The notes: generated by a model from the sequence alone, not told the origin. DNA of 64,000 nt from Streptomyces sp. NBC_01244 (GCF_035987325.1 NZ_CP108488.1:5704001-5768000); one strand, 5' to 3'; shown: positions 20,650-31,106, counted from the stretch's first letter. Numbers and translations: made by a program.

Positions 20650-20973
20650 ATGAAGATCAAGAAGGGCGACCTGGTTCAGGTCATCACCGGTAAGGACAAG
20701 GGCAAGCAGGGCAAGGTCATTCTGGCCATCCCTACTGAGAACCGCGTCCTCGTCGAGGGTGTCAACCGGGTCAAGAAGCACACCAAGGCCGGCCAGACCG
20801 CTGGTGGCTCGCAGACCGGTGGCATCGTGATCACCGAGGCGCCGATCCACGTCAGCAACGTTCAGCTGGTTGTGGAGAAGGACGGCCAGAAGGTCGTTAC
20901 CCGCGTCGGTTTCCGCTTCGATGACGAGGGCAACAAGATCCGCGTTGCCAAGCGGACGGGTGAGGACATCTGA
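20650..20973 (+). CDS. rplX: 50S ribosomal protein L24
   Basis: Assembly initiator of the 50S subunit. 107 residues carrying the KOW motif [20 protein letters not shown] at the N-terminus and [10 protein letters not shown] in the middle. The ATG follows the rplN stop by 2 nt, and the stop shares TGATG with rplE. Confidence 0.96.
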   Translation: MKIKKGDLVQVITGKDKGKQGKVILAIPTENRVLVEGVNRVKKHTKAGQTAGGSQTGGIVITEAPIHVSNVQLVVEKDGQKVVTRVGFRFDDEGNKIRVAKRTGEDI

Positions 20974-21524
20974 TGGCTACCACTCCGCGTCTCAAGACGA
21001 AGTACCGCGAGGACATCGCGGGCAAGCTGCGTGAAGAGTTCTCCTACGAGAACGTCATGCAGATTCCCGGCCTCGTGAAGATCGTGGTCAACATGGGTGT
21101 GGGCGACGCCGCCCGCGACTCCAAGCTGATCGACGGCGCCATCAAGGACCTGACGACGATCACCGGTCAGAAGCCGGCCGTCACGAAGGCCCGCAAGTCC
21201 ATCGCGCAGTTCAAGCTGCGCGAGGGTCAGCCGATCGGCTGCCACGTCACCCTCCGTGGTGACCGCATGTGGGAGTTCCTGGACCGTACGCTGTCGCTCG
21301 CGCTGCCGCGTATCCGTGACTTCCGTGGTCTGTCGCCGAAGCAGTTCGACGGCCGTGGCAACTACACCTTCGGTCTCACGGAGCAGGTCATGTTCCACGA
21401 GATCGACCAGGACAAGATCGACCGTACCCGGGGTATGGACATCACCGTGGTCACCACGGCGACCAACGACGACGAGGGCCGCGCCCTCCTTCGTCACCTC
21501 GGCTTCCCCTTCAAGGAGGCGTAA
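20973..21524 (+). CDS. rplE: 50S ribosomal protein L5
   Basis: Binds 5S rRNA and contacts the P-site tRNA. 183 residues with [18 protein letters not shown], the [21 protein letters not shown] signature and the [20 protein letters not shown] segment. Complete and normal. Confidence 0.97.
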   Translation: MATTPRLKTKYREDIAGKLREEFSYENVMQIPGLVKIVVNMGVGDAARDSKLIDGAIKDLTTITGQKPAVTKARKSIAQFKLREGQPIGCHVTLRGDRMWEFLDRTLSLALPRIRDFRGLSPKQFDGRGNYTFGLTEQVMFHEIDQDKIDRTRGMDITVVTTATNDDEGRALLRHLGFPFKEA

Positions 21525-21529
21525 GCGAG

Positions 21530-21715
21530 ATGGCGAAGAAGGCTCTCATCGCGAAGGCTGCCCGTAAGCCCAAGTTCGGTGTGCGTGCGTACACCCGCTG
21601 CCAGCGCTGCGGTCGCCCCCACTCCGTGTACCGCAAGTTCGGCCTGTGCCGCGTCTGCCTTCGTGAGATGGCTCACCGTGGCGAGCTGCCGGGCGTGACC
21701 AAGAGCTCCTGGTAA
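21530..21715 (+). CDS. rpsN: 30S ribosomal protein S14, zinc-binding type Z
   Basis: 61-residue short S14 with two CxxC pairs (CQRCGRP and CRVC) forming a zinc ribbon, i.e. the C+ form. In Streptomyces zinc-free paralogues controlled by Zur are usually found elsewhere; this copy in the spc operon is the zinc-replete one. A 223-nt gap to rpsH follows with TTAGGCTTGT at 21798-21807; no gene is visible there. Confidence 0.96.
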   Translation: MAKKALIAKAARKPKFGVRAYTRCQRCGRPHSVYRKFGLCRVCLREMAHRGELPGVTKSSW

Positions 21716-21938
21716 TTCCCTCTCGTCCGCAAGGACTTGAGGAGTACCAGGCACTCTCGGTAAGCATCTGGTCGGCGGATGCCCGGCCGCGCATGCCTTA
21801 GGCTTGTGTGGTTGGGCGTCCGCCGCCCATAACGACTTACTACGCCGTAGGTCCCCGCACCGCACCCGTCCCGCCACTGAGTGGGGAGAGGGATGGCGCA
21901 TACAGGAAACCCCGGCGAGAGAGGCCGAAGGCCACTTC

Positions 21939-22337
21939 ATGACCATGACTGACCCGATCGCAGACATGCTCACGCGTCTGCGTAACGCTAACTCGGCGTA
22001 CCACGACTCCGTCGTGATGCCGCACAGCAAGATCAAGTCGCACATCGCAGAAATCCTCAAGCAGGAGGGTTTCATCACCGGCTGGAAGGTCGAGGACGCC
22101 GAGGTCGGCAAGAACCTCGTCCTCGAGCTGAAGTTCGGCCCGAACCGCGAGCGCTCCATTGCGGGCATCAAGCGGATCTCGAAGCCCGGTCTGCGTGTGT
22201 ACGCAAAGTCCACCAACCTGCCGAAGGTGCTCGGCGGCCTGGGCGTGGCGATCATCTCCACGTCCCACGGTCTGCTCACCGGCCAGCAGGCAGGCAAGAA
22301 GGGCGTAGGTGGGGAAGTCCTCGCCTACGTCTGGTAG
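21939..22337 (+). CDS. rpsH: 30S ribosomal protein S8
   Basis: Central-domain 16S rRNA binder and, in E. coli, translational repressor of the spc operon. 132 residues: [33 protein letters not shown] and the C-terminal [29 protein letters not shown] 21939 with GAAGG upstream is chosen; the frame runs open from 21804 without similarity. The long upstream gap suggests an internal promoter or regulatory leader. Confidence 0.96.
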   Translation: MTMTDPIADMLTRLRNANSAYHDSVVMPHSKIKSHIAEILKQEGFITGWKVEDAEVGKNLVLELKFGPNRERSIAGIKRISKPGLRVYAKSTNLPKVLGGLGVAIISTSHGLLTGQQAGKKGVGGEVLAYVW

Positions 22338-22357
22338 TCGGGAACGGAGGAAAAGCA

Positions 22358-22897
22358 ATGTCGCGAATCGGCAAGCTCCCCATCCAGGTTCCCGCCGGTG
22401 TGGACGTCACCATCGACGGCCAGGCAGTGGCTGTGAAGGGCCCCAAGGGTTCCCTCGCGCTCACCGTCAAGGCGCCGATCGAGATCGTCAAGGGTGAGGA
22501 CGGCGTTCTGAACGTCACCCGCCCCAACGACGAGCGTCAGAACAAGGCCCTGCACGGCCTGTCCCGCACGCTGGTGGCGAACATGATCACCGGCGTGACC
22601 ACGGGTTACGTCAAGGCTCTTGAGATCAGCGGTGTCGGTTACCGCGTCGCCGCGAAGGGCTCCAACCTGGAGTTCCAGCTTGGCTACAGCCACCCGATCC
22701 TGATCGAGGCGCCCGAGGGCATCTCCTTCAAGGTCGAGTCGCCCACCAAGTTCTCGGTCGAGGGCATCGACAAGCAGAAGGTCGGCGAGGTCGCCGCCAA
22801 CATCCGCAAGCTGCGGAAGCCCGACCCGTACAAGGCCAAGGGTGTCAAGTACGCCGGCGAAGTCATCCGCCGCAAGGTCGGAAAGGCTGGTAAGTAG
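22358..22897 (+). CDS. rplF: 50S ribosomal protein L6
   Basis: Near the sarcin-ricin loop and factor-binding site. 179 residues made of two related beta-alpha domains; [21 protein letters not shown] starts domain 1 and the family signature [16 protein letters not shown] lies near residue 151. Confidence 0.97.
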   Translation: MSRIGKLPIQVPAGVDVTIDGQAVAVKGPKGSLALTVKAPIEIVKGEDGVLNVTRPNDERQNKALHGLSRTLVANMITGVTTGYVKALEISGVGYRVAAKGSNLEFQLGYSHPILIEAPEGISFKVESPTKFSVEGIDKQKVGEVAANIRKLRKPDPYKAKGVKYAGEVIRRKVGKAGK

Positions 22898-22899
22898 CC

Positions 22900-23283
22900 A
22901 TGGCATACGGTGTAAAGATCGCCAAGGGCGACGCGTACAAGCGTGCCGCCAAGGCCCGCCGCCACATCCGCATCCGCAAGAACGTCTCGGGTACGGCGGA
23001 GCGTCCGCGCCTCGTCGTGACGCGTTCCAACCGCAACATCGTTGCTCAGGTCATCGACGACCTCCAGGGTCACACCCTGGCGTCCGCGTCGACCCTGGAC
23101 ACCTCGATCCGCGGTGGCGAAGGCGACAAGAGCGCCCAGGCCCAGGCCGTCGGCGCACTCGTCGCCGAGCGTGCCAAGGCCGCGGGTGTCGAGACCGTCG
23201 TGTTCGACCGCGGTGGCAACCGATACGCCGGGCGCATTGCCGCTCTGGCTGACGCCGCCCGCGAAGCCGGGCTGAAGTTCTAA
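22900..23283 (+). CDS. rplR: 50S ribosomal protein L18
   Basis: 5S rRNA-binding protein of the central protuberance. 127 residues with [28 protein letters not shown] and the C-terminal [25 protein letters not shown]. The ATG lies 2 nt after the rplF stop. Confidence 0.97.
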   Translation: MAYGVKIAKGDAYKRAAKARRHIRIRKNVSGTAERPRLVVTRSNRNIVAQVIDDLQGHTLASASTLDTSIRGGEGDKSAQAQAVGALVAERAKAAGVETVVFDRGGNRYAGRIAALADAAREAGLKF

Positions 23284-23329
23284 GCCCCGTTTTCCGGGAC
23301 TCACGGACGTAACAGAGAGAGGTAATCCA

Positions 23330-23932
23330 ATGGCTGGACCCCAGCGCCGCGGAAGCGGTGCCGGTGGCGGCGAGCGGCGGGACCGGAAGGGTCGCGACGG
23401 TGGCCCTGCCGCCGAGAAGACCGCTTACGTTGAGCGCGTTGTCGCGATCAACCGCGTCGCCAAGGTTGTCAAGGGTGGTCGCCGCTTCAGCTTCACCGCG
23501 CTGGTCGTGGTGGGCGACGGTGACGGCACTGTAGGTGTCGGTTACGGCAAGGCCAAGGAAGTTCCCGCGGCCATTGCCAAGGGTGTCGAGGAAGCCAAGA
23601 AGTCCTTCTTCAAGGTTCCGCGCATCCAGGGCACCATTCCTCACCCGATCACGGGTGAGCGTGCCGCGGGCGTCGTGCTGCTGAAGCCGGCCGCCCCCGG
23701 TACCGGTGTTATCGCCGGTGGCCCGGTGCGCGCCGTTCTGGAGTGCGCCGGCGTTCACGACATCCTGTCGAAGTCGCTTGGTTCTTCCAACGCGATCAAC
23801 ATCGTGCACGCGACCGTGGCGGCCCTCAAGGGTCTGCAGCGTCCCGAGGAGATCGCGGCTCGCCGTGGTCTGCCCCTCGAGGACGTCGCTCCCGCGGCTC
23901 TGCTCCGTGCACGTGCTGGGGCGGGTGCGTAA
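23330..23932 (+). CDS. rpsE: 30S ribosomal protein S5
   Basis: Accuracy and mRNA-entry protein; the spectinomycin-resistance loop lies in its N-terminal domain. 200 residues with a Gly/Arg-rich N-terminal extension (about 1-25), then [19 protein letters not shown] and the double-stranded-RNA-like domain, [15 protein letters not shown], and [12 protein letters not shown]. The stop shares a base with rpmD. Confidence 0.97.
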   Translation: MAGPQRRGSGAGGGERRDRKGRDGGPAAEKTAYVERVVAINRVAKVVKGGRRFSFTALVVVGDGDGTVGVGYGKAKEVPAAIAKGVEEAKKSFFKVPRIQGTIPHPITGERAAGVVLLKPAAPGTGVIAGGPVRAVLECAGVHDILSKSLGSSNAINIVHATVAALKGLQRPEEIAARRGLPLEDVAPAALLRARAGAGA

Positions 23933-24114
23933 TGGCTCGCCTCAAGGTCACGCAGATCAAGTCGTACATCGGCAGCAAGCAGAACCACCGTGACACGCTG
24001 CGTTCGCTCGGGCTCAAGCGCCTGAACGACGTCGTCGTCAAGGAGGACCGCCCCGAGTTCCGCGGAATGGTTCACACCGTCCGCCACCTCGTGACGGTTG
24101 AGGAGGTTGACTAA
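23932..24114 (+). CDS. rpmD: 50S ribosomal protein L30
   Basis: 60-residue L30: [36 protein letters not shown] and a short C-terminal strand. ATG 23932 overlaps the rpsE stop (TAATG) and gives the normal size; the upstream open frame is the shadow of rpsE. Confidence 0.95.
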   Translation: MARLKVTQIKSYIGSKQNHRDTLRSLGLKRLNDVVVKEDRPEFRGMVHTVRHLVTVEEVD

Positions 24115-24115
24115 C

Positions 24116-24571
24116 ATGGCTGAGAGCAGCCCGCTGAAGGCCCACAACCTCCGTCCCGCCCCCGGCGCCAAGACCGCGAAGACCCGTGTCGGTCGTGGTG
24201 AGGCGTCGAAGGGTAAGACGGCCGGTCGTGGTACGAAGGGCCAGAAGGCCCGCTACCAGATCCCGCAGCGCTTCGAGGGTGGGCAGATGCCCCTCCACAT
24301 GCGTCTGCCGAAGCTCAAGGGCTTCAAGAACCCGTTCCGCACCGAGTTCCAGGTCGTGAACCTGGACAAGCTCGGCGCTCTCTACCCCGAGGGTGGAGAG
24401 GTCACGGTGGCCGACCTGGTCGCCAAGGGCGCGGTTCGCAAGAACAGCCTCGTCAAGGTCCTGGGCCAGGGCGAGATCTCCGTGGCGCTGCAGGTTTCGG
24501 TTGACGCCGTCTCCGGCTCCGCCAAGGAGAAGATTGCCGCCGCTGGTGGCTCTGTGACCGAGCTCGTCTAA
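24116..24571 (+). CDS. rplO: 50S ribosomal protein L15
   Basis: Late-assembly 50S protein with an extended N-terminus that threads into rRNA. 151 residues: [35 protein letters not shown], then [25 protein letters not shown] signature ([18 protein letters not shown]) and a C-terminal folded domain. ATG 24116 directly follows the rpmD stop. It is the last gene before a strong hairpin. Confidence 0.96.
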   Translation: MAESSPLKAHNLRPAPGAKTAKTRVGRGEASKGKTAGRGTKGQKARYQIPQRFEGGQMPLHMRLPKLKGFKNPFRTEFQVVNLDKLGALYPEGGEVTVADLVAKGAVRKNSLVKVLGQGEISVALQVSVDAVSGSAKEKIAAAGGSVTELV

Positions 24572-24600
24572 GACGAACTCAGTGACAAATAGCTAGAAAC

Positions 24601-24640
24601 CCGACCGGGGGTGCCTCACATATGGGGCATCCCCGGTTGG
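24601..24640 (+). terminator. Terminator-like hairpin between rplO and secY
   Basis: A 15-bp stem (24601-24615 with 24626-24640, with G-T wobbles) and a 10-nt loop are followed by TCGTTCC. It separates the spc r-protein genes from secY. The rest of the 186-nt gap has TAAGGT at 24668-24673 as a possible -10 for secY, but no convincing -35. Confidence 0.75.
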
Positions 24641-24757
24641 TCGTTCCATGGAAGGTGCAGACGCCGGTAAGGTGGCCTGCACCTTTGCTTGTACACATTC
24701 GTCGATCCCTCAGACCGTCACCTCTGACGCAGTAGCGCGGGGGTCGCAGGAGGCACC

Positions 24758-26074
24758 GTGCTAACCGCGTTCGCCCGGGCGTTCAAGACGCCCGACCTGC
24801 GCAAGAAACTGCTCTTCACGCTCGGCATCATCGTGCTGTTCCGGCTCGGGTCCCACGTTCCCGTTCCCGGCGTGAGCTATACGAACGTCCAGATCTGTGT
24901 TGATCAGGCGTCCGGCCAGAACGGCGGGCTCTTCGGTCTGGTCAACATGTTCAGTGGCGGTGCGCTGCTGCAGATCACGATCTTTGCGCTCGGCATCATG
25001 CCGTACATCACGGCGAGCATCATCTTGCAGCTGCTGACCGTGGTCATCCCGAAGCTGGAGACCCTCAAGAAAGAGGGCCAGGCCGGCACGTCGAAGATCA
25101 CTCAGTACACGCGCTATCTGACGGTCGCGCTGGCGATCCTGCAGGGCACCGGCCTCGTCGCCACCGCCCGCAGCGGCGCCCTGTTCCAGAACTGCTCGGT
25201 CGCCAGTCAGATCGTTCCCGACCGGTCGATCTTCACCACCGTCGTCATGGTGCTCACCATGACCGCCGGTACCTGTGTCGTCATGTGGCTCGGTGAGCTC
25301 ATCACCGACCGGGGCATCGGCAACGGCATGTCGATCCTGATGTTCATCTCGATCGCCGCGGGCTTCATCGGATCCCTGTGGGCCATCAAGGAGCAGGGCA
25401 AGATCGCGGACGGCTGGGTCGAGTTCGGCGTGGTCATGCTGGTCGGCCTCGCGATGGTGGGCCTGGTGGTCTTCGTCGAGCAGGCGCAGCGCCGGATCCC
25501 GGTCCAGTACGCGAAGCGCATGATCGGCCGCCGTGCGTACGGCGGTACCTCGACCTACATCCCGCTCAAGGTGAACCAGGCGGGCATCATCCCCGTCATC
25601 TTCGCCTCGTCGCTGCTCTACATCCCGGCACTGGTCGTGCAGTTCAGCGGTTCCACCGCCGGCTGGGCCACCTGGATCCAGAAGCACTTCGTCAAGGGCG
25701 ACCACCCGTACTACATCGCGACCTACTTCCTCCTGATCGTCTTCTTCGCGTTCTTCTACGTGGCGATCTCGTTCAACCCCGAGGAAGTTGCAGACAACAT
25801 GAAGAAGTATGGTGGGTTCATTCCGGGCATCCGCGCCGGTCGGCCTACCGCCGAGTACCTGAGCTACGTACTCAACCGGATCACCTGGCCGGGGTCGCTG
25901 TACCTGGGTCTGATCGCTCTTGTGCCGACGATGGCGTTGGCCGGCTTCGGAGCGAACCAGAACTTCCCGTTCGGCGGGACGAGCATCCTGATCATCGTGG
26001 GTGTGGGTCTGGAAACCGTGAAGCAGATCGAGAGCCAGCTCCAACAGCGTAATTACGAAGGGTTCCTCCGCTGA
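24758..26074 (+). CDS. secY: Preprotein translocase subunit SecY
   Basis: Pore of the Sec translocon, moving unfolded proteins across or into the membrane with SecA, SecE and SecG. 438 residues with ten hydrophobic helices. The first has FTLGIIVLFRLGSHVPVPGV; the periplasmic LFGLVNMFSGGAL and the later NPEEVADNMKKYGGFIPGIRAGRPT are family signatures. GTG start with GGAGG at 24749-24753. It shares one base with adk (TGATG), so the two are co-translated. Confidence 0.97.
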   Translation: MLTAFARAFKTPDLRKKLLFTLGIIVLFRLGSHVPVPGVSYTNVQICVDQASGQNGGLFGLVNMFSGGALLQITIFALGIMPYITASIILQLLTVVIPKLETLKKEGQAGTSKITQYTRYLTVALAILQGTGLVATARSGALFQNCSVASQIVPDRSIFTTVVMVLTMTAGTCVVMWLGELITDRGIGNGMSILMFISIAAGFIGSLWAIKEQGKIADGWVEFGVVMLVGLAMVGLVVFVEQAQRRIPVQYAKRMIGRRAYGGTSTYIPLKVNQAGIIPVIFASSLLYIPALVVQFSGSTAGWATWIQKHFVKGDHPYYIATYFLLIVFFAFFYVAISFNPEEVADNMKKYGGFIPGIRAGRPTAEYLSYVLNRITWPGSLYLGLIALVPTMALAGFGANQNFPFGGTSILIIVGVGLETVKQIESQLQQRNYEGFLR

Positions 26075-26721
26075 TGCGAATCGTCCTCGTCGGCCCGCCC
26101 GGTGCGGGCAAGGGAACGCAGGCGACTGTCCTTGCCAAGACCTTGTCGATCCCGCACATCTCCACGGGCGACCTGTTCCGGGCCAACATCAGCCAGGGCA
26201 CCGAGCTCGGCCGTCGCGCGAAGGCGTTCATGGACGCGGGCGACCTCGTCCCGGACGAGATCACCATCGGCATGGCGAAGGACCGCATGGAGCAGCCCGA
26301 CGCCGTCGGCGGCTTCCTGCTGGACGGTTTCCCGCGCAACGTCTCCCAGGCGGAAGCCCTGGACGAGATGCTGAAGACCGCGGGCATGAACCTCGACGCC
26401 GTCCTCGACCTGGAGGTCGAGGAGGACGAGGTCGTCAAGCGCCTCGCCGGCCGCCGTACCTGCCGCAACGACGGCGGGCACGTCTTCCACATCGCGTACC
26501 AGCCGCCCAAGGTCGAGGGTGTCTGCGACATCTGCGGCGGCGAGCTGTACGTGCGTGAGGACCAGTCCGAGGACGCGGTCCGCAACCGCCTGGACGTCTA
26601 CCACACCCAGACCGAGCCGATCATCGACTACTACAAGGCCCAGGGCCTCGTGTCGACGATCCCGGCCCTCGGTGAGGTCAAGGACGTCACGCAGCGCGCG
26701 ATGGACGCCTTGAAGAAGTAG
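26074..26721 (+). CDS. adk: Adenylate kinase
   Basis: Interconverts ATP + AMP and 2 ADP. 215 residues, long-lid form: P-loop GPPGAGKGT (7-15), AMP-site DGFPRNVSQAEAL, LID arginine in GRRTCRND. The lid keeps Cys-x2-Asp followed by Cys-x2-Cys (CRND and CDIC), so the zinc site would use three Cys and one Asp instead of four Cys. Co-transcribed with secY, as in most bacteria. Confidence 0.96.
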   Translation: MRIVLVGPPGAGKGTQATVLAKTLSIPHISTGDLFRANISQGTELGRRAKAFMDAGDLVPDEITIGMAKDRMEQPDAVGGFLLDGFPRNVSQAEALDEMLKTAGMNLDAVLDLEVEEDEVVKRLAGRRTCRNDGGHVFHIAYQPPKVEGVCDICGGELYVREDQSEDAVRNRLDVYHTQTEPIIDYYKAQGLVSTIPALGEVKDVTQRAMDALKK

Positions 26722-26822
26722 TCATTGCAGCGTCATCCGTTAGTGCAGCCCCGGCCGCGGTGTCCCCTGGACGCCGCGGCCGTACTGTTGAAAGACCCGA
26801 ATCCGAAGGTGGCAGGTTAGTC

Positions 26823-27674
26823 ATGGTCCAGATCAAGACCCCCGAGCAGATCGCGAAGATGCGTGAGGCGGGGCTGGTCGTCGCTGCGATCCACGCGGCG
26901 ACCCGTGAGGCGGCCGTGCCCGGCGCCACGACACGCGATCTGGACATGGTGGCCCGCAAGGTCATCGCGGACGCCGGTGCCAAGTCGAACTTCCTCGGGT
27001 ACGGCGGGTTCCCCGCGACCATCTGCACCTCGGTCAACGAGGTCGTGGTCCACGGCATCCCCGACGACAAGACGGTCCTCAAGGACGGCGACATCATCTC
27101 GATCGACGCCGGCGCGATCATCGACGGCTGGCACGGCGACGCCGCGTACACCGCCTTCGTGGGCTCTGGACACGCCCCTGAGCTCGTGGAGCTCTCCCGG
27201 GTGACCGAGGAGTCCATGTGGGCCGGGATCGCCGCCATGAAGCTCGGCAACCGCCTCGTGGACATCTCGAAGGCGATCGAGACGTACATCAAGCGGCAGC
27301 CGCGTCCGACCACGGGCGAGCACAGCCTCGGCAAGTTCGGGATCATCGAGGACTACGGCGGCCACGGCATCGGTTCCGAGATGCACATGGACCCGCACCT
27401 GTTGAACTACGTCTCGCGCAAGCGGGGCAAGGGCATCAAGCTCGTCCCGGGCCTGTGCCTGGCGATCGAGCCGATGGTCTCCCTGGGCACCGCCCAGACG
27501 GAGGTCCTGGCGGACGACTGGACGGTCATCACCACGGACGGCACCTGGTCCTCGCACTGGGAGCACTCCATCGCCCTGACCGAGGAGGGACCGATCGTCC
27601 TGACCTCCCCGGACTGCGGCAAGGCGAAGCTGGCGGAGTACGGCGTGACGACGGCGCCGGACCCGCTGGGCTGA
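26823..27674 (+). CDS. map: Methionine aminopeptidase, type I
   Basis: Removes the initiator Met from nascent proteins with a small second residue, using two metal ions. 283 residues in the pita-bread fold. Visible metal-site regions are SIDAGAIIDGWHGDAAYT (two Asp), GGHGIGSEMHMDP (His), CLAIEPMV (Glu) and WEHSIALTEEG. The ATG start at 26823 gives MVQIKTPEQIAKMREAG; the frame is open 21 codons upstream without similarity. It follows adk in the secY-adk-map order. Confidence 0.95.
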   Translation: MVQIKTPEQIAKMREAGLVVAAIHAATREAAVPGATTRDLDMVARKVIADAGAKSNFLGYGGFPATICTSVNEVVVHGIPDDKTVLKDGDIISIDAGAIIDGWHGDAAYTAFVGSGHAPELVELSRVTEESMWAGIAAMKLGNRLVDISKAIETYIKRQPRPTTGEHSLGKFGIIEDYGGHGIGSEMHMDPHLLNYVSRKRGKGIKLVPGLCLAIEPMVSLGTAQTEVLADDWTVITTDGTWSSHWEHSIALTEEGPIVLTSPDCGKAKLAEYGVTTAPDPLG

Positions 27675-27858
27675 GCCGGGGCGGCCCGGCTGGGCCAACC
27701 GGTATGACCAGGATTGATGATCTATCCTGTAGGGCACACTTTCCGGATTCGTCTTTCAGTGGGCCCTGACGTAGACTGACTCGTCGGCTCCTTTGCACCC
27801 GCATGTCCGCATGCGAAGGCGGGGAGCTGATCAAGGTAGCCGATTCGAAAGGCGAAGC

Positions 27859-28080
27859 GTGGCCAAGAAGCAAGGTGCCATCGAAATCGAGGGCACCGTG
27901 ATCGAGTCCCTCCCGAACGCGATGTTCAAGGTGGAACTCCAGAACGGTCACAAGGTCCTCGCGCACATCAGCGGCAAGATGCGCATGCACTACATCCGCA
28001 TCCTTCCTGATGACCGGGTTGTCGTGGAGCTCTCTCCGTACGACCTGACGCGTGGCCGGATCGTCTACCGATACAAGTAG
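27859..28080 (+). CDS. infA: Translation initiation factor IF-1
   Basis: Occupies the A site during 30S initiation. The 73-residue OB fold [20 protein letters not shown]...RGRIVYRYK is canonical. The GTG start is fixed by this conserved N-terminus, with AAAGGCGAAG upstream. TAGACT at 27772-27777 in the 184-nt gap after map could be a -10 for an infA promoter; its -35 partner is poor. Confidence 0.96.
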   Translation: MAKKQGAIEIEGTVIESLPNAMFKVELQNGHKVLAHISGKMRMHYIRILPDDRVVVELSPYDLTRGRIVYRYK

Positions 28081-28154
28081 ATCTTGCTTTCACTCCCGTC
28101 CGGACATCCTGTCCCGGCGCGGGTGGTGGCACTGACCCGGAGAACCTCACCAAC

Positions 28155-28268
28155 ATGAAGGTCAAGCCGAGCGTCAAGAAGATCTGCGACAAGTGCAAGG
28201 TGATCCGCCGTCACGGTCGGGTCATGGTCATCTGCGACAACCTGCGCCACAAGCAGCGCCAGGGCTGA
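28155..28268 (+). CDS. rpmJ: 50S ribosomal protein L36, zinc-binding form
   Basis: 37-residue L36: [20 protein letters not shown]...[11 protein letters not shown]. Cys11, Cys14, Cys27 and His32 form the zinc site (C+ type), matching the zinc-type S14 in the same cluster. Short ATG frame after infA, where L36 is expected in bacteria. Confidence 0.96.
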   Translation: MKVKPSVKKICDKCKVIRRHGRVMVICDNLRHKQRQG

Positions 28269-28326
28269 CGCACGCCGACCGACCTGCACTACGCAGTTCT
28301 TCGCGCGACGTAAGAAAACGTACATA

Positions 28327-28438
28327 CGCAGAACCCGCCCAGTCCTGACCAGGACCGGCGGCACCTCCGGCGGGGGCCGGGGACCCGGGCGTACCACCAC
28401 CCAGCAGGTGTGGTCGGCGGTCGGGGTTCGGTTCTGCG
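28327..28438 (+). promoter_or_regulatory. Structured leader before the alpha (rpsM) operon
   Basis: CGCAGAACC (28327-28335) pairs exactly with GGTTCTGCG (28430-28438) to close a roughly 94-nt domain; inside, GTCCT-GACC-AGGAC (28342-28355) and a CCGGCGG-rich arm form further hairpins. It lies in the 200-nt gap between rpmJ and rpsM and is a candidate r-protein-responsive leader. Confidence 0.45.
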
Positions 28439-28468
28439 GAAGACCCCCGAACACACAGGAGCCATTGA

Positions 28469-28849
28469 ATGGCACGCGTTTCCGGTGTTGACATCCCGCG
28501 CGAAAAGCGTGTGGAGATCGCACTTACCTACGTCTTCGGTGTCGGTCGCACCCGGTCCAAGGAAATCCTTGCGGCCACCGGTGTGAACCCCGACACCCGC
28601 GTTCGTGACCTGGCCGAAGAGGACCTGGTCAAGATCCGCGAGTACGTGGACGCCAACCTCCGCACCGAGGGTGACCTCCGCCGCGAGATCCAGGCCGACA
28701 TCCGCCGCAAGGTCGAGATCCAGTGCTACCAGGGTGTTCGCCACCGTCGTGGCCTGCCCGTGCACGGTCAGCGCACCAGCACGAACGCCCGTACCCGCAA
28801 GGGTCCGCGTCGCGCGATCGCCGGTAAGAAGAAGCCGGGCAAGAAGTAG
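28469..28849 (+). CDS. rpsM: 30S ribosomal protein S13
   Basis: 30S head protein contacting the P-site tRNA and 50S L5. 126 residues: [26 protein letters not shown], then the signature [22 protein letters not shown] and a basic tail. The ribosome binding site is CAGGAG at 28458-28463. First gene of the alpha operon. Confidence 0.97.
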   Translation: MARVSGVDIPREKRVEIALTYVFGVGRTRSKEILAATGVNPDTRVRDLAEEDLVKIREYVDANLRTEGDLRREIQADIRRKVEIQCYQGVRHRRGLPVHGQRTSTNARTRKGPRRAIAGKKKPGKK

Positions 28850-28903
28850 TCCTGTTCAGCGGTCTTGCGCTGTAGGACCGACCACCTCCCGTAGGAGATT
28901 TAG

Positions 28904-29308
28904 ATGCCCCCCAAGGGTCGTCAGGGCGCTGCCAAGAAGGTGCGCCGCAAGGAAAAGAAGAACGTCGCTCATGGGCACGCCCACATCAAGAGCACGTTCA
29001 ACAACACCATCGTTTCGATCACGGACCCCGCGGGCAACGTGATCTCCTGGGCCTCCGCCGGCCACGTCGGCTTCAAGGGCTCGCGCAAGTCCACCCCCTT
29101 CGCCGCGCAGATGGCCGCCGAGTCGGCTGCCCGTCGCGCGCAGGAGCACGGCATGCGCAAGGTCGACGTCTTCGTCAAGGGTCCCGGCTCCGGCCGTGAG
29201 ACCGCGATCCGCTCCCTGCAGGCCACTGGCCTGGAGGTCGGCTCGATCCAGGACGTCACCCCCACCCCGCACAACGGCTGCCGTCCGCCCAAGCGTCGCC
29301 GCGTCTGA
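28904..29308 (+). CDS. rpsK: 30S ribosomal protein S11
   Basis: Platform protein near the E site. 134 residues with a basic N-terminus ([19 protein letters not shown]), the core [27 protein letters not shown] and the signature [16 protein letters not shown] at the end. Unlike in E. coli or mycobacteria, no rpsD follows: the next gene is rpoA after a 191-nt spacer. Confidence 0.97.
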   Translation: MPPKGRQGAAKKVRRKEKKNVAHGHAHIKSTFNNTIVSITDPAGNVISWASAGHVGFKGSRKSTPFAAQMAAESAARRAQEHGMRKVDVFVKGPGSGRETAIRSLQATGLEVGSIQDVTPTPHNGCRPPKRRRV

Positions 29309-29499
29309 TCCGGGGCGGCGCGATCCGCGCCGCCGCGTTTGACGAGGCTCGCTCAGGCTTCGCACCTGTGCGTCTTTGAGTGTCCGGGCGGTACGAACCC
29401 CTCGCGGGGGACGTACCGCCCGTACCCTTGTAAGTCGCAGCCCCGTGCTGCACTCCGTCGGGCGTCAAATAGTGGGCGTCCACGAATGAAGGAATCCAC

Positions 29500-30522
29500 A
29501 TGCTTATCGCTCAGCGCCCCTCGCTGACCGAAGAGGTCGTAGACGAGTACCGCTCGCGGTTCGTGATCGAGCCGCTCGAGCCGGGCTTCGGCTACACCCT
29601 CGGCAACTCGCTCCGCCGCACGCTCCTGTCCTCGATCCCGGGTGCCGCTGTCACCAGCATCCGCGTGGACGGCGTCCTGCACGAGTTCACCACCGTGCCG
29701 GGTGTCAAGGAAGACGTCACCGACATCATCCTCAACATCAAGCAGCTGGTCGTCTCCTCGGAGCACGACGAGCCGGTCGTGATGTACCTGCGCAAGCAGG
29801 GTCCCGGCCTGGTCACCGCTGCCGACATCGCGCCCCCGGCCGGTGTCGAGGTGCACAACCCGGACCTGGTCCTCGCCACGCTCAACGGCAAGGGCAAGCT
29901 GGAGATGGAGCTGACCGTCGAGCGCGGTCGCGGCTACGTCTCCGCCGTCCAGAACAAGCAGCTGGGCCAGGAGATCGGTCGCATCCCGATCGACTCCATC
30001 TACAGCCCGGTCCTCAAGGTCACCTACAAGGTCGAGGCGACCCGAGTCGAGCAGCGCACCGACTTCGACAAGCTGATCGTCGACGTCGAGACCAAGCAGG
30101 CCATGCGCCCGCGCGACGCCATGGCGTCCGCCGGCAAGACCCTGGTCGAGCTGTTCGGTCTGGCCCGCGAGCTCAACATCGACGCCGAGGGCATCGACAT
30201 GGGCCCCTCGCCGACGGACGCGGCCCTGGCCGCTGATCTCGCCCTGCCGATCGAGGAGCTCGAGCTCACCGTTCGGTCGTACAACTGCCTCAAGCGCGAG
30301 GGCATCCACTCCGTGGGTGAGCTCGTCGCCCGCTCCGAGGCCGACCTGCTCGACATCCGCAACTTCGGTGCGAAGTCGATCGACGAGGTCAAGGCGAAGC
30401 TGGCCGGCATGGGCCTGGCCCTCAAGGACAGCCCGCCCGGATTCGACCCGACCGCCGCTGCCGACGCCTTCGGCGCCGACGACGACGCGGACGCCGGTTT
30501 CGTCGAGACCGAGCAGTACTAA
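29500..30522 (+). CDS. rpoA: RNA polymerase alpha subunit
   Basis: Scaffold for core RNA polymerase assembly and, through its C-terminal domain, contact point for UP elements and activators. 340 residues: alpha-NTD with [25 protein letters not shown], a short linker, and alpha-CTD with [31 protein letters not shown]. An acidic Asp/Ala tail ends it. The 191-nt upstream gap may hold its own promoter; no clear hexamers seen. Confidence 0.98.
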   Translation: MLIAQRPSLTEEVVDEYRSRFVIEPLEPGFGYTLGNSLRRTLLSSIPGAAVTSIRVDGVLHEFTTVPGVKEDVTDIILNIKQLVVSSEHDEPVVMYLRKQGPGLVTAADIAPPAGVEVHNPDLVLATLNGKGKLEMELTVERGRGYVSAVQNKQLGQEIGRIPIDSIYSPVLKVTYKVEATRVEQRTDFDKLIVDVETKQAMRPRDAMASAGKTLVELFGLARELNIDAEGIDMGPSPTDAALAADLALPIEELELTVRSYNCLKREGIHSVGELVARSEADLLDIRNFGAKSIDEVKAKLAGMGLALKDSPPGFDPTAAADAFGADDDADAGFVETEQY

Positions 30523-30612
30523 GCACCACCAGAAACTTTCCCGCGGCATCCGCCTCGGGGGAACTGACACCGGTACCTGACACGGCCGGTGCAGATATGA
30601 AGGAGTATGACC

Positions 30613-31077
30613 ATGCCGCGTCCCGCAAAGGGTGCCCGTCTGGGCGGCAGCGCCGCGCACGAGAAGCACCTCCTCGCGAACCTCGCGAAGGCGCTCTTCG
30701 AGCACGGCCGCATCACCACCACCGAGGCCAAGGCCCGTCGCCTGCGTCCCTACGCCGAGCGTCTGGTGACCAAGGCCAAGAAGGGCGACATCCACAACCG
30801 TCGCCTGGTGCTGCAGACGATCACGGACAAGAGCATCGTGCACACGCTGTTCACCGAGATCGCCCCGCGCTACGAGAACCGCCCCGGTGGTTACACGCGC
30901 ATCACCAAGATCGGCAACCGTCGTGGCGACAACGCCCCGATGGCCGTGATCGAGCTGGTCGAGGCCCTCACGGTCGCCCAGCAGGCCACTGGTGAGGCCG
31001 AGGCCGCCACCAAGCGCGCCGTGAAGGAGGCGGAGGCCACTGAGGCTCCCGCCGCCGAGGAGACCAAGGAGGCCTGA
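30613..31077 (+). CDS. rplQ: 50S ribosomal protein L17 with Ala/Glu tail
   Basis: Exit-tunnel rim protein. 154 residues: [43 protein letters not shown], the family signature. After about residue 120 a low-complexity Ala/Glu/Thr tail follows, longer than the 127-residue E. coli protein; such tails are seen in actinobacteria. The second ATG (30613) is preferred because GGAG at 30602-30605 lies too close to ATG 30607. Last gene of the alpha operon. Confidence 0.95.
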   Translation: MPRPAKGARLGGSAAHEKHLLANLAKALFEHGRITTTEAKARRLRPYAERLVTKAKKGDIHNRRLVLQTITDKSIVHTLFTEIAPRYENRPGGYTRITKIGNRRGDNAPMAVIELVEALTVAQQATGEAEAATKRAVKEAEATEAPAAEETKEA

Positions 31078-31106
31078 TCCCTTCCGGGATCACGCTGAAC
31101 GGCTCT

